A stretch of 64,000 nt of DNA, taken from assembly GCA_964455525.1 (NCBI GenBank), contig CAYVWR010000012.1, positions 1-64,000 on the forward strand. The letters run 5' to 3'. The stretch comes from JAFDZV01 sp964455525. GTDB taxonomy: Bacteria > Bacteroidota > Ignavibacteria > OLB7. Of the stretch, positions 55,801 through 64,000 are shown piece after piece. The notes under the pieces are model-generated. The model was given only the letters and a program-made list of their open reading frames with translations, had not been told where the DNA came from and ran no database searches. The position numbers and the translations under genes were made by a program. Each line of letters starts with the position of its first letter. The first letter of the stretch is position 1.

Positions 55801-57288
55801 ATGAGTTGTAAACTTTCCGATATCGAACGAACGCTGCTTTCTGCCTATCTCGATGGTGAGATCTCCGTCGACGAAAAGGTACAGGCGGAGCAGTTGCTTG
55901 CGCGTTCGGAAGGGGCACGAGCCTATCTGAACGAGATTCGTTCCGTGCATATCCTCTCGGGGAGCGCTCTGGCGGCTCCTTCGGTTATCGTAGGTTCCGG
56001 CACATCGCTCGCGGCCAAGCTTTCCGGGAGCGCCATCGAGACCGCCGCGGAGAAAGCCGTCTACGCAAAAGCGGTAAGCATCGGCTTCTGGAGCCTGGCC
56101 GGAGTGGTTAGTGCGGCGACGGCGGTTGTTATCGGCGTTGCGCTGTCGGTCTCTGCGCCATCGTCTCCGGTTGTTGCCACCAAGGTGCCGGTCCCGGCTG
56201 CCGGAGATGTACAAGAGGCGACCACGCCTGCGGTGATAGCCGAGCCTCGTCCCGCTACTGATCTTGACACTACAAATCTGCTGGTTCCTCCGATGACTCC
56301 GTCGGATCTCTTTGCATTTGCCGTGAATGGCACACTCCCTATCGATGCAAAGAGGGGACGGTATATAACCGTGGCGCCGAAGGGAAGCGACTCGATCGCG
56401 CTTGAAGTGCATGCCAAGGCACCAGAGAATCTCTCGGAACAGCTTCCCTCGTTCAGCGGCACGGCTCTGGCCATCTTCGACTCGATCCAGTGGGTGGTGA
56501 GGACATCGCTCCTGCAATACTCCAACGAGCGGCTCGCATTGCGCGCTGATCTTCAGGCGCTTCGCCTCGGCGTCATCCGCTCATTTGAGCAGGCTGCCCC
56601 GCATATGCCGGTGCAGATCCGTGAATGCCTCGATCGATCAAGATCGCAGATCGCTTCGGTCCAGCATTCCTTCGGTTCTGCGGTCAGTGCCAGGGGAGAT
56701 GGCTTTGGAGCCGGAGTCTGGCAGCGGTATGGTACAGTCCCGTATCTGGTTGTTTCGTATGATGGTGGCGACAATCGGCAACCCCAGTTTTCGCTTCCAG
56801 ACGACAGGCTCGTCTTCAAGTGCAACGATGCTGCCATGCTGATCGATCAGCGAGAGTTGGTTGCGTTGCAGAGGATGGTGCCGGTGCCACCGGTCCCGGC
56901 TCTTCCCGCGTTTGTAGAAAATGTTCTGGTAAGCACTGCTGGTGTCAAATCCTCTCGTGCAAAGGGGCGGGCCTATTCGGTGCATATTGATGCGCCAGGC
57001 GAGCCGGATTCCCTGGCGGTCGATCGGCGCGGAGCCATAACCGTCAGGAGACCACCGGTGCAGGAGTTTGGTAGTAATGGATTTGAAATCCAGCTACACA
57101 GCCGTGATTCCATCCTTCTACGGATGCGGGACGTGCTGGAACAGGCCGATGAATCGGTGCGCCGAGCCGATAGTCTGTTGCAGCAGGTACAGAGGCGCTT
57201 TAGAAGCAGCACGGAAACAAGGATCAAGCAGACCAATACCAGCATCGGTGCTGGAGGGAAGGATGAAGAAACGCTCCCGGACGAGTGA
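55801..57288 (+). CDS. Putative membrane anti-sigma factor with large periplasmic domain
   Basis: 495 residues. The N-terminal 50 residues (MSCKLSDIERTLLSAYLDGE, ISVDEKVQAEQLLARSEGAR) resemble the helical anti-sigma domain (YLDGEL-type motif) seen downstream of ECF factors, but without the His-x3-Cys-x2-Cys zinc ligands. A membrane helix lies at about 97-120 (SLAGVVSAATAVVIGVALSV). The C-terminal portion is large, with a Pro-rich segment MVPVPPVPALPAF and a terminal coiled-coil-like helix (VLEQADESVRRADSLLQQVQ). The assignment rests on position after the sigma gene and topology. Confidence 0.68.
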   Translation: MSCKLSDIERTLLSAYLDGEISVDEKVQAEQLLARSEGARAYLNEIRSVHILSGSALAAPSVIVGSGTSLAAKLSGSAIETAAEKAVYAKAVSIGFWSLAGVVSAATAVVIGVALSVSAPSSPVVATKVPVPAAGDVQEATTPAVIAEPRPATDLDTTNLLVPPMTPSDLFAFAVNGTLPIDAKRGRYITVAPKGSDSIALEVHAKAPENLSEQLPSFSGTALAIFDSIQWVVRTSLLQYSNERLALRADLQALRLGVIRSFEQAAPHMPVQIRECLDRSRSQIASVQHSFGSAVSARGDGFGAGVWQRYGTVPYLVVSYDGGDNRQPQFSLPDDRLVFKCNDAAMLIDQRELVALQRMVPVPPVPALPAFVENVLVSTAGVKSSRAKGRAYSVHIDAPGEPDSLAVDRRGAITVRRPPVQEFGSNGFEIQLHSRDSILLRMRDVLEQADESVRRADSLLQQVQRRFRSSTETRIKQTNTSIGAGGKDEETLPDE

Positions 57289-57334
57289 GCGATGCCTGTC
57301 TCGGGGCATGGCGTAACCGATCTTCGAGTAATAG

Positions 57335-57365
57335 AACAGGCGCTCCCGGAGCGCCTGTTGCGTTT
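57335..57365. terminator. Terminator between convergent anti-sigma and phosphatase genes
   Basis: AACAGGCGCTC at 57335-57345 pairs with 57349-57359 around CCG, followed by GCGTTT. It lies about 46 nt past the anti-sigma stop and 29 nt past the minus-strand phosphatase stop at 57389. Confidence 0.75.
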
Positions 57366-57388
57366 CTAACCATTATTAATTCTGCGCC

Positions 57389-60001
57389 CTATCCGGTCAT
57401 TGCCTTGGTCGACCGGGGAACTGCCGGGTATTGCATGCCCTCTTTATCCACCTGCACTACAACAACCGTGATATCATCGTTCTGTTCTGCTGTCCCTCTG
57501 AACATCTCAACCTGTGTCAGGATACGATTGCGCAGCGTCTCGACGGTGGTATCGCTTGCGGCTGCCGAGATCAGATCGTGAAGGCGTCCTTCGCCGAATT
57601 CATCGCGCTGCTGGTTCATTGCCTCCGAGACGCCATCGCTATAGAGAATAAACATCTCGCCCGTCTCATATTCGACGGTGTATTCCTGAAGAAGCTCGGC
57701 AAACAGCTCACCAGAGCAAAGCCCGAGCGCAACCCCGGCCGGTATCAGCGTATCAACCTCGGAGCGGTTCCGCCGGATGATCGGAGTATGCCCCGCACGG
57801 GCAAAGCTTACGCTTTTGCGGGTAGTGTCGAACAGGAGCATGGTTGCCGTGATAAACGATCCACGGGTGATAACCTCGAACAGATGTTCATTCAAGGTGG
57901 TAAGGATCTCCTTGGGCGATTGCAGCATGCCGCAGGCGACATGCACCATGCCATGGAATTCCGCCATATAGAGTGAGGCAGGAAGGCCCTTGCCGGAAAC
58001 ATCTGCCACAATCACCATGAACCGATCGTCGGCCATGCGGATCACATCGTAATAATCGCCGCCAACTGCCTGTGCCGGCTGGGAGACTGCGCTGATGGAG
58101 ATGCCGGGGATCTGTGGCATTGTAGCAGGGAGGAGGCTTTCCTGGATTCTGCGTGCGGTGGCAAGTTCCTCGCGATAGCGCTGGCGTGCAAGCTCCTCTT
58201 CGTAGAGCCTTGCAACTTCGAGGGCTGCGGCCGCCTGACCTGCAACCCCTGCGATAAAGGATGTCTGGCTGCCACTGAGCAATTCCCCGTCGCGTGTGCG
58301 GCTCATCAGGATGGCACCGATCACCCGTCCTTGTGCATATAAGCCGATCACATAGGGAAAGTATCCCTGAAGATCGGCAAATGCCGGATCGGGGATCGTA
58401 TCGAGCGAGGTCAGGTTGTGTGTCTGGCGCAGAAGATGGCGCAGTGCTGCTATGGTCTCCTCATAGACCGGAACAGGGGCAAATTCGCTTGTGCGAGCCA
58501 TGGGCTTCAGCTCGCCATCGAACGGATTTTCCACGACAACACAGACCCCACGCAGGTCCAGTGCCTGCTGTAACGTGGTTGCCGTACGTAGAGCAACAGC
58601 CTCGGCGCCTACGGTTTCGGTGATCTGGGCCGCAAAGATTGCCAGATGTCCCGAATAATCACGACGCTGGGGAAAAAAACGGTTCTCGATGGCCGTCTGT
58701 ACCCGACGTTTCACCGGCTCGAAGAGCAGCAGGAACAGAACAAAGCTGAACACTTCCACCGAGCCTTCGAATTCCTCGCCGGTGAGCGCTCCCAATGCCT
58801 GCCCTACTCCATAAGCAACCGCCAAGTATAACCCCGCGATCAGTGCCATGGTAGCTGTATAGACCAGGGTGGTTTTTACCACGCGCCGGAAATCCATGAC
58901 CTGATAGCGGAAGATGGCATAGCCGAACGATATCGGCAGGGCGAGGAGAAGGAGAAGTGGCAGGAGATACTGAGGGTAGAGGATTGCGATATCCGCTACG
59001 CTGGTCTGGATCATGGTGATATAGAAGAGCGCAATCCCGGCAAGGATGGTCCCAACCAGAATCACCGTCATCGCGCGGCGGTCTGCCGAAGTCGGCATAT
59101 GCTTATAGCTGCGGTAGAGAAACCAGACGCCACCGCCGAACAGCAAGGCGCTTGTGCCGATGTTGGCATAGGTGAGGTTCTGGAGGACGGATGTTGGTAC
59201 CTCTAGTGGGATCAGAGATGCCGCGATGGTGAACAGCGGGTAGAGGATCAGGAAGAGCGTTATGGTGTAGAAGAGCGCTCTGGGACCGCTGGCGTTGAAT
59301 ATCTTCTGATCGATTGGGAAAACAGTGCAGAAGTAGAGCCAGGATGGAAAAAAACATGATCCCGCGATCAACCACAGCGTCCCTACAACCAGCCCGATGG
59401 TGGATGCTGCGATATTCAGCGGCGGGATGGTGAAGGCAAAGATCACCAGTGCGGCGGTGAAGAAAAATTGTTTCTGTACAAGGCCACGCGGACGTGTAAG
59501 GGCCACCATCACGCCGATTATCAGCCATAGAAGCGCAAAGGCGGGGGCAAGGAGCGGGAGGAAAATGAATTGGGTGTCGAGAACGATCCGAAGGTTGAGA
59601 ATCTCCCCGCCACGTTCAACGACATAGGGGATTTCCACATCGACCGGCGCTGTTCTCAGGGCTGTCTGTGCATACACCAGCAGGCGATCCTCCTGATCGG
59701 GCGTTACCAGTGGTATGATCCCATCGCCGATCCTGAGCACTCGATCGCCAACCCTGACGCCTGCCTTGTCGGCATTGCCGCCGGGAATCACTTTTGTCAC
59801 CACCAGGGCCAGCCTGTCGCCCGCAGGTCTGATATCCCAGAGACAATCGTCGGTATGGAGCACGCTGTTGTTCAGGCCACGAGTCATCGTTACGATGATC
59901 GCGATAAGAGCAACAAGCGCTATCACCCAGTATAGAACTCGGAGCTGCTGTTCGGTAGGATGTCGGAGCCTTTTCAATGAGATCGGTATCAGGCCATTCA
60001 T
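57389..60001 (-). CDS. Membrane SpoIIE/PP2C phosphatase with PDZ-like, multi-TM and GAF domains
   Basis: 870 residues from the ATG at 60001 (MNGLIPISLKRLRHPTEQQL); an open frame continues 57 codons to 60172 and a start there cannot be excluded. After one membrane helix (YWVIALVALIAIIVTM), a PDZ-like segment reads VIPGGNADKAGVRVGDRVL. Six or so further helices follow (WLIIGVMVAL, ALVIFAFTIPPL, LPLLLLLALPISFGYAIF). A GAF-like domain (about 460-620) precedes a PP2C/SpoIIE catalytic domain with AVGGDYYDVIRM, VIVADVSGKGLPASLYMAEF and ILYSDGVSEAMNQQ. It likely dephosphorylates an anti-sigma antagonist in a partner-switching pathway; no such partner is adjacent. Confidence 0.87.
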   Translation of the reverse strand: MNGLIPISLKRLRHPTEQQLRVLYWVIALVALIAIIVTMTRGLNNSVLHTDDCLWDIRPAGDRLALVVTKVIPGGNADKAGVRVGDRVLRIGDGIIPLVTPDQEDRLLVYAQTALRTAPVDVEIPYVVERGGEILNLRIVLDTQFIFLPLLAPAFALLWLIIGVMVALTRPRGLVQKQFFFTAALVIFAFTIPPLNIAASTIGLVVGTLWLIAGSCFFPSWLYFCTVFPIDQKIFNASGPRALFYTITLFLILYPLFTIAASLIPLEVPTSVLQNLTYANIGTSALLFGGGVWFLYRSYKHMPTSADRRAMTVILVGTILAGIALFYITMIQTSVADIAILYPQYLLPLLLLLALPISFGYAIFRYQVMDFRRVVKTTLVYTATMALIAGLYLAVAYGVGQALGALTGEEFEGSVEVFSFVLFLLLFEPVKRRVQTAIENRFFPQRRDYSGHLAIFAAQITETVGAEAVALRTATTLQQALDLRGVCVVVENPFDGELKPMARTSEFAPVPVYEETIAALRHLLRQTHNLTSLDTIPDPAFADLQGYFPYVIGLYAQGRVIGAILMSRTRDGELLSGSQTSFIAGVAGQAAAALEVARLYEEELARQRYREELATARRIQESLLPATMPQIPGISISAVSQPAQAVGGDYYDVIRMADDRFMVIVADVSGKGLPASLYMAEFHGMVHVACGMLQSPKEILTTLNEHLFEVITRGSFITATMLLFDTTRKSVSFARAGHTPIIRRNRSEVDTLIPAGVALGLCSGELFAELLQEYTVEYETGEMFILYSDGVSEAMNQQRDEFGEGRLHDLISAAASDTTVETLRNRILTQVEMFRGTAEQNDDITVVVVQVDKEGMQYPAVPRSTKAMTG

Positions 60002-60278
60002 AATGCTTGCCAAGATTGATAACCTTTCCGGGCCTGGAACCAGGCGTTCTTCATCATGGACCGAATTACGATCGTTTTGTTCCCTGGGGGGCCGCCACAG
60101 GCAGAACAATTGCTTCAAGGTTCGGAACATAGGGGAGAGTACAGGGCCGGAGACGGCGAAAAGCGCCATCAATTGATGTTCTGATCCTTTGTTCTGAACA
60201 AAGTATAGTGTCCTGAATATCGCGATCGGTTGCAGTAGCGTGGTGCTGGCGTAGCGATGACCTCATAGCGATGGTTGT

Positions 60279-61304
60279 TTACGCCACGGTGCCTCCGCAT
60301 GAACTTCCTGCGCCGGCCGTACAGCCGAAACAGTGATCGGCAAAAACGATTTGCCGTCCCATAAGTATCTCGAAGTTCCAGTCGAAAATGGTACGCGATG
60401 CGCTCCCGGCCAGTGGCAGGTCCAGCATCTGATTGAAATCACAGTCGGAAAGCCTTCCATCGTAATCAACGCTTATCATCGTCCGGCACATCACCCCCAG
60501 GGCTGCGGCCGGATTGAACGCGTTGGTAAGCTTGGTCATATACTCGTTGTAGCCATTGTGCCGGAGAAGATCCTCCTTGAAACGATGGATCGGCATATTG
60601 GTGATCGTATAGAGATTGTTGAACCGTACGCCGAATTTCTGTTGAAGCTCGCGTTTATAATCCACTTCAAGCCCTCCTTGTGCCGCTGGGAGAAATGCCC
60701 CTACGGGATTATATACCAGATGGAGCATCAGGCCGCTTTCAGGAATGCCATATCCCACGCTGTTCAGCCGTCGCAGGGCCTCAACCGACTTCTCAAATAC
60801 ACCACGTCCCCGCTGCTTGTCGGTGAAATACTGCGAGTAATAGGGGAGGGATGAGACCACTTCGCAGCGATACTGGGCAAAGAACGCCGGAAGGCCCTCC
60901 ATTCCGCCATCCTTTTGTGGGTGTCCATCAAATTGTACCGTAAGGTTATGGCGCACCATCACATGCCGGTCCAGCCGCCGCGCCTCGCGCACAAGGAACT
61001 CGAAGTTAGGATTCAGTTCCGGTGCCCCTCCGGTAATATCGAGCGTTGTGATCTGCGGGTGCGCTGCAAGAATCTCGATCACACGCTCGGCTGTTCTGCG
61101 ATCCATCATCTCGGTTCGGATAGGCGAGGCATCGACGTGGCAATGGCGGCATGCCTGGTTGCAGAGCTTGCCCACATTGAGCTGAAGGGTCTCGATCGAG
61201 AGAGGGGGAAGAGTCAGAGCATGATCGGCGATCTTGGCGTTGAAATCGAAGCGCAGGGGCTGCGTCGGCTGTTCTATGATTGGTAGTTGCATAAGAGGTC
61301 CCAT
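60279..61304 (-). CDS. arsS: Arsenosugar biosynthesis radical SAM protein ArsS-like
   Basis: 341 residues. The radical SAM cluster ligands are C48, C52 and C55 in CNQACRHCHVD. TLDITGGAPELNPNFEFLVR follows, and the C-terminal part has MCRTMISVDYDGRLSDCDFN and the cysteine motif CFGCTAGAGSSCGG typical of ArsS (radical SAM plus DUF3641). In the known family this enzyme transfers an adenosyl moiety to dimethylarsinous acid on the way to arsenosugars. The next gene upstream, at 61376-61711, is the associated peroxidase-like protein, which supports the call. No arsM methyltransferase is in view. Confidence 0.88.
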   Translation of the reverse strand: MGPLMQLPIIEQPTQPLRFDFNAKIADHALTLPPLSIETLQLNVGKLCNQACRHCHVDASPIRTEMMDRRTAERVIEILAAHPQITTLDITGGAPELNPNFEFLVREARRLDRHVMVRHNLTVQFDGHPQKDGGMEGLPAFFAQYRCEVVSSLPYYSQYFTDKQRGRGVFEKSVEALRRLNSVGYGIPESGLMLHLVYNPVGAFLPAAQGGLEVDYKRELQQKFGVRFNNLYTITNMPIHRFKEDLLRHNGYNEYMTKLTNAFNPAAALGVMCRTMISVDYDGRLSDCDFNQMLDLPLAGSASRTIFDWNFEILMGRQIVFADHCFGCTAGAGSSCGGTVA

Positions 61305-61321
61305 ACACTGGAATAGTGAAA

Positions 61322-61357
61322 AAGGGAGCAGCGAGGCAACACCAGCGCCGCTCCCTT
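61322..61357 (-). terminator. Hairpin between the peroxidase-like gene and arsS
   Basis: AAGGGAGC at 61322-61329 pairs with 61350-61357, extended by partial pairing inside. It lies just after the stop at 61376 on the minus strand and could limit readthrough into arsS. Confidence 0.55.
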
Positions 61358-61375
61358 GTCCTGAAGATCGTCAGA

Positions 61376-61711
61376 TCACGCCCCGACCTTTTCCATTACG
61401 TTTAGCATCTGAACACCATGTACCAGCGACGCGCCGCCCCGTACGGCGGCTACCACATGGATGGCCTCGGTCATCTGTGCCGGGTCGGCACCGGATTCAA
61501 GGCAGCCGGTTGTATAGGCATCAATACAGTATGGGCACTGAATGGTATGTGCCACCGCAAGCCCGATGAGCTGTTTCTCACGCTTGCTCAGTGCGCCATC
61601 GCTGCCGGTGGCCATCCCGTAATACTCAAAGAACTTATCCATCAGTTCCTTGTTATGGGTGCCCACCTCGGCAAAACGTGCCAGATCCGATGATTCGTAA
61701 TAGGTTGACAT
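61376..61711 (-). CDS. Arsenosugar biosynthesis-associated peroxidase-like protein (AhpD fold)
   Basis: 111 residues from the ATG at 61711 (MSTYYESSDLARFAEVG); an upstream frame to 61789 adds non-conserved residues. The AhpD/carboxymuconolactone-decarboxylase-type core has E45 in LSKREKQLIGLAVAHT and the CxxC pair C59/C62 in QCPYCIDAYT, then RGGASLVHGVQ. A small protein of this type is the usual partner of ArsS, possibly supplying redox chemistry. It is transcribed in the same direction as arsS and precedes it by 71 nt. Confidence 0.85.
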   Translation of the reverse strand: MSTYYESSDLARFAEVGTHNKELMDKFFEYYGMATGSDGALSKREKQLIGLAVAHTIQCPYCIDAYTTGCLESGADPAQMTEAIHVVAAVRGGASLVHGVQMLNVMEKVGA

Positions 61712-61873
61712 GGGTGCCTGATTCTGTGTGAACAAAAAGAGGGAGCATCGTTTGCGATGTCCCGGTGGTATCGTTGGGGCCAACCGCAAGGCTGCTAACC
61801 CGGATAAACGGGAGTAGATATGAAGGTGCTGGGTGGCCCAGTGCTACTGTGTGGGCAGCGGAAGCCGGCACCA

Positions 61874-62641
61874 TCATTTTCCTGTTCCGGTTACCTGTAC
61901 CTTCTCGAACCGGATTTCCGAGCTGCCGTCAGTTGCCGGTTTTCGGAGCGATAGCAGGATCGGCCCGAAGCGCTGGTAGTCGGTCCAGAGAAATTCGCCT
62001 TCACGTCCGTTTTGCAGCAGATAGTGCCATCGCTCAACAAGCTTTGTCTCAGGATTGATATACAGCCAGTAGCGGTCCATCGGCGTAAGGCCAACGCTGT
62101 TGAAGGAAAGCTGAAGGAGCTGATAGGTTTTGCCGTCGAGCGTTGTATCGGAGTCATAGCGATGGTTGACGCCCGGATCGAGCAGCTTGAACGGCATTAA
62201 CAGCCAGTAGGTATCATTGATGAAGCGGTTATATCCCATCTCCACCATTGTTTGCAGCACGGAGTCGCGCACCGACGCACCATCGACGGTTGCTCTGCCG
62301 GCCTTCGTGTGGATATCGGAAAAGGTGACCGTCCATGATCTTCCCTCTCGATTTCTGCCGCTGATGATATAGGTGCCAGACTTTCTATTCCATATGTGCG
62401 AGAACCGGGCGGCTTCGACGCCATCGCGTTCAACCACGAAATCGAAGGAGAGATTCCAGCTCTGGTCGTTCCATGCTTCAAGGCCACCCACAGCCTGTAC
62501 AACTTCCTCGGCAAGTTGGCGGCCATTTAGGACATATCGCGAGGGGGCCCCACCAGTTCCGGGGGAATCAATAGGCTGTGACAGAAGCCTTGGTGCCGTA
62601 AAGAAGAGCAAAAGCAGTGTGGCCGGGATCGGTATACGCAT
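61874..62641 (-). CDS. Secreted protein of unknown function (LolA-like or DUF6503-like)
   Basis: 255 residues from the ATG at 62641 (MRIPIPATLLLLFFTAPRLL), with a signal peptide ending near LSQPI. The mature part has EVVQAVGGLEAWNDQSWNLS, RFSHIWNRKSGTYIISG, NDTYWLLMPFKLLDPGV and MDRYWLYINPETKLVERWHY. This order of beta-rich segments recalls LolA-like beta-sheet proteins and Bacteroidota DUF6503-type proteins, but the identification is from memory. The frame extends 18 codons further upstream without support. The role is unknown. Confidence 0.68.
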   Translation of the reverse strand: MRIPIPATLLLLFFTAPRLLSQPIDSPGTGGAPSRYVLNGRQLAEEVVQAVGGLEAWNDQSWNLSFDFVVERDGVEAARFSHIWNRKSGTYIISGRNREGRSWTVTFSDIHTKAGRATVDGASVRDSVLQTMVEMGYNRFINDTYWLLMPFKLLDPGVNHRYDSDTTLDGKTYQLLQLSFNSVGLTPMDRYWLYINPETKLVERWHYLLQNGREGEFLWTDYQRFGPILLSLRKPATDGSSEIRFEKVQVTGTGK

Positions 62642-62745
62642 TGTATATGCGATATGGATGTGGAATGCCGATAGGCTACAAGCGAGCCTGCTCAAGCAGG
62701 TTCATATGCAGCGTGCTCGGCAGTTATTCCCGTATCCGATTCCAT

Positions 62746-62783
62746 AAGGCCGCAGGCCCGCATCATATCGCGGGTGCGGCCTT
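62746..62783 (-). terminator. Hairpin downstream of the KdsC-like gene
   Basis: AAGGCCGCA at 62746-62754 pairs with 62775-62783, extended by CCCGC/GCGGG inside. It lies between the KdsC-like stop at 62905 and the next minus-strand start at 62641. It lacks a clear U-tract. Confidence 0.55.
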
Positions 62784-62904
62784 GGAAACGTACGGATTTT
62801 CTCTGGAGTCTGCGATTGCGATTGCCGAAAACCTCCGTCTCCATGCAGAGGCCGGAGGAAACCGGCGGCGCTGTTCTCGGCATCCCGCTGGGGGAACGGT
62901 TGCG

Positions 62905-63444
62905 CTAGTGAAATCCCATTGCGGATTTCTGGTCGGCTTCGATGCTATTGGTTCTGGCATCGAGAATCAGTTCGGCAAGCTCCCGGAATGCGCCGTTGCC
63001 ACCGGGACGCCGGCAGACGTAATGGGCGGCCTCGCGGGCCTTCAGGAATGCATCGGCGGGAGCTGCGGCAAGCCCTACCAGCTTCATCACTTCGATATCA
63101 TTGACATCATCGCCGATATAGGCGATCTCCTCGGGCTGATATTTATGCTGCTCCATGATCTGCTGCAGGACCGCCGGTTTATCCAGACAGAGCAGATGAA
63201 CCATTTCGATATGGAGCTTCTCGGCCCGCTTGATAACCGACTCAGAGCGTTCGCCGGTAACGATGCCCACCTCGATACCAGCGTCGTGAAGGCGCTCTAC
63301 GCCCATACCATCGCGGATGCTGAAGCGTTTCAGCTCCTCGCCATCCTTGCCATAATAGACGCCGGTATCGGTCAGCACGCCATCGACGTCGGTGAGTACC
63401 AGGCGGATCTTCGCCGCGCGTTCGTTGATATTTGTCAAGTTCAT
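62905..63444 (-). CDS. KdsC-like HAD phosphatase (3-deoxy-D-manno-octulosonate 8-phosphate phosphatase family)
   Basis: 179 residues, the normal KdsC size, with no cap domain. Motif I is DVDGVLTDT with nucleophile D19 and acid D21; motif II is IVTGERSE; motif III involves K89 near CLDKP; motif IV is GDDVND at 111-116. The C-terminal RRPGGNGAFRELAELIL is characteristic of KdsC. KdsC frees Kdo from its phosphate in lipopolysaccharide synthesis. No other kds genes are adjacent, so a related sugar phosphate is possible. Confidence 0.88.
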   Translation of the reverse strand: MNLTNINERAAKIRLVLTDVDGVLTDTGVYYGKDGEELKRFSIRDGMGVERLHDAGIEVGIVTGERSESVIKRAEKLHIEMVHLLCLDKPAVLQQIMEQHKYQPEEIAYIGDDVNDIEVMKLVGLAAAPADAFLKAREAAHYVCRRPGGNGAFRELAELILDARTNSIEADQKSAMGFH

Positions 63445-63799
63445 GAGGTTCTATCGTGTTTAGTCTGTTCCCGAACATCGGGAGGTGATAGGAATCATTG
63501 TGCCGACCGGTGCCGTGGGCATTGCCTGGCAAGCAGTAGAATGGTATGCTAGTACGACGCAAGGTTGCATATGGTTCCATGTAACGTTTGCATATCGATG
63601 GGTGCCTATACTTTCACCGAGCAGTAGCCGTCAGTTCTACGGTTGCCGTTTCTCCCAAAGAGATACTAACGATCTCTGCAACCCCGGAGCGAGGGTTACG
63701 TCCGGTAACAAACCGGTCATATGTTAGTATATTCCTACGCGTATCCCGGGTGCCACCGCCCTGCAAACGGCGGATCAAACACGAACGATTCTTCAAATT
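63445..63799. other. Divergent intergenic region before the M16 peptidase gene
   Basis: This 355-base stretch lies between the minus-strand KdsC-like gene and the plus-strand peptidase, so divergent promoters are expected. The short open frames here have no recognisable product. No RNA gene was found. Confidence 0.4.
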
Positions 63800-64000
63800 A
63801 TGCCTCGACTGCTGAATCGAATCACGGTCTGTCCATACGGACGATTCCCTGCCTTTCTCACTCTGGTTTTTCTTGCCTCGCTGCTACCGGCTGCTGCACA
63901 GGTGAAGCGATCGCCCGAAAAGGAGTTCTCGCGATTCAACCTTCCCAACGGTCTGGAGGTGATGGTTGTACAGAACAACTTCGTTCCTATTGTCACCATC
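63800..64000 (+). CDS. M16-family zinc peptidase, N-terminal fragment at window edge
   Basis: The ATG at 63800 opens a frame of 67 codons that runs off the window. It begins MPRLLNRITVCPYGRFPAFL and has a signal peptide (FLTLVFLASLLPAAAQ). Then FSRFNLPNGLEVMVVQNNFV reads like the start of an insulinase/processing-peptidase (M16) domain, whose first strand carries NGLxV followed by PxVTI-type residues. The HxxEH zinc motif lies beyond the edge. A secreted or periplasmic metallopeptidase is likely. Confidence 0.75.
   Translation, partial: MPRLLNRITVCPYGRFPAFLTLVFLASLLPAAAQVKRSPEKEFSRFNLPNGLEVMVVQNNFVPIVTI

Noticed and set aside
62617..63552. 311-codon plus-strand open frame
   Set aside because: It covers the KdsC-like gene on the other strand, whose catalytic motifs are intact; the plus-strand product has no domain.
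1..64000. tRNA, rRNA, insertion sequences, phage genes
   Set aside because: I inspected the longer intergenic stretches for cloverleaf T-loop motifs, rRNA-like sequence and transposase frames and found none convincing; small tRNAs could still be missed by eye.

Overview
The window is bacterial chromosome of roughly middle GC content and reads like a member of the Bacteroidota/Chlorobiota superphylum (Ignavibacteria/Kapabacteria-like; this placement is inference). The reasons are several large surface proteins ending in type IX secretion (T9SS) sorting domains, a SPOR protein, DUF1573 and small lipoproteins, with weak or absent Shine-Dalgarno sites at several starts. No rRNA, tRNA, insertion sequence, prophage or CRISPR array was found.

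Layout. 1-13.4 kb (minus strand): a tandem family of secreted IgGFc-binding-like proteins (one cut by the window edge, two full-length, one collapsed remnant) with a LolD-type ATPase wedged in, then a 1,020-residue protein with fibronectin-like repeats. 13.7-24.3 kb (plus): the classical translation/RNA cluster rimP-nusA-infB-rbfA-truB-ribF-rpsO-pnp. 24.6-29.0 kb (plus): guaA, a leucyl aminopeptidase, and two small secreted three-cysteine paralogues. 29.0-30.4 kb: a gene-free stretch with exact direct repeats and a cluster of DnaA-box-like sites. 30.4-32.9 kb: small heat-shock protein and dnaK. 33-34.2 kb (minus): a three-gene envelope operon. 34.6-39.8 kb (plus): mnmE, mnmG, an RmlD-like reductase and a PhnP-like metallo-hydrolase. 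40-47.2 kb (plus): a small secreted protein, a TPR protein, an outer-membrane beta-barrel and a SPOR protein. 47.4-53.1 kb (plus): sbcD, sbcC and a HAD hydrolase. 53.3-60 kb: a T9SS surface protein, an ECF sigma factor with a putative membrane anti-sigma factor, and a PDZ/multi-TM/GAF/PP2C phosphatase. 60.3-64 kb: arsS with its peroxidase-like partner, a secreted protein, a KdsC-like phosphatase and the start of an M16 peptidase.

The most interesting reading is that the window holds the chromosome origin. Three near-consensus or perfect parS palindromes lie at 24.58, 36.00 and 37.87 kb, the last two bracketing mnmG, with a weaker fourth at 40.80 kb. DnaA-box-like 9-mers cluster at 29.75-30.12 kb and 27.75-27.92 kb. 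Non-coding plus-strand DNA is C-rich to the left of about 29.6 kb and strongly G-rich to the right. Neither dnaA nor parAB is in the window. If this is right, the translation cluster at 13.7-24.3 kb is transcribed head-on to replication.
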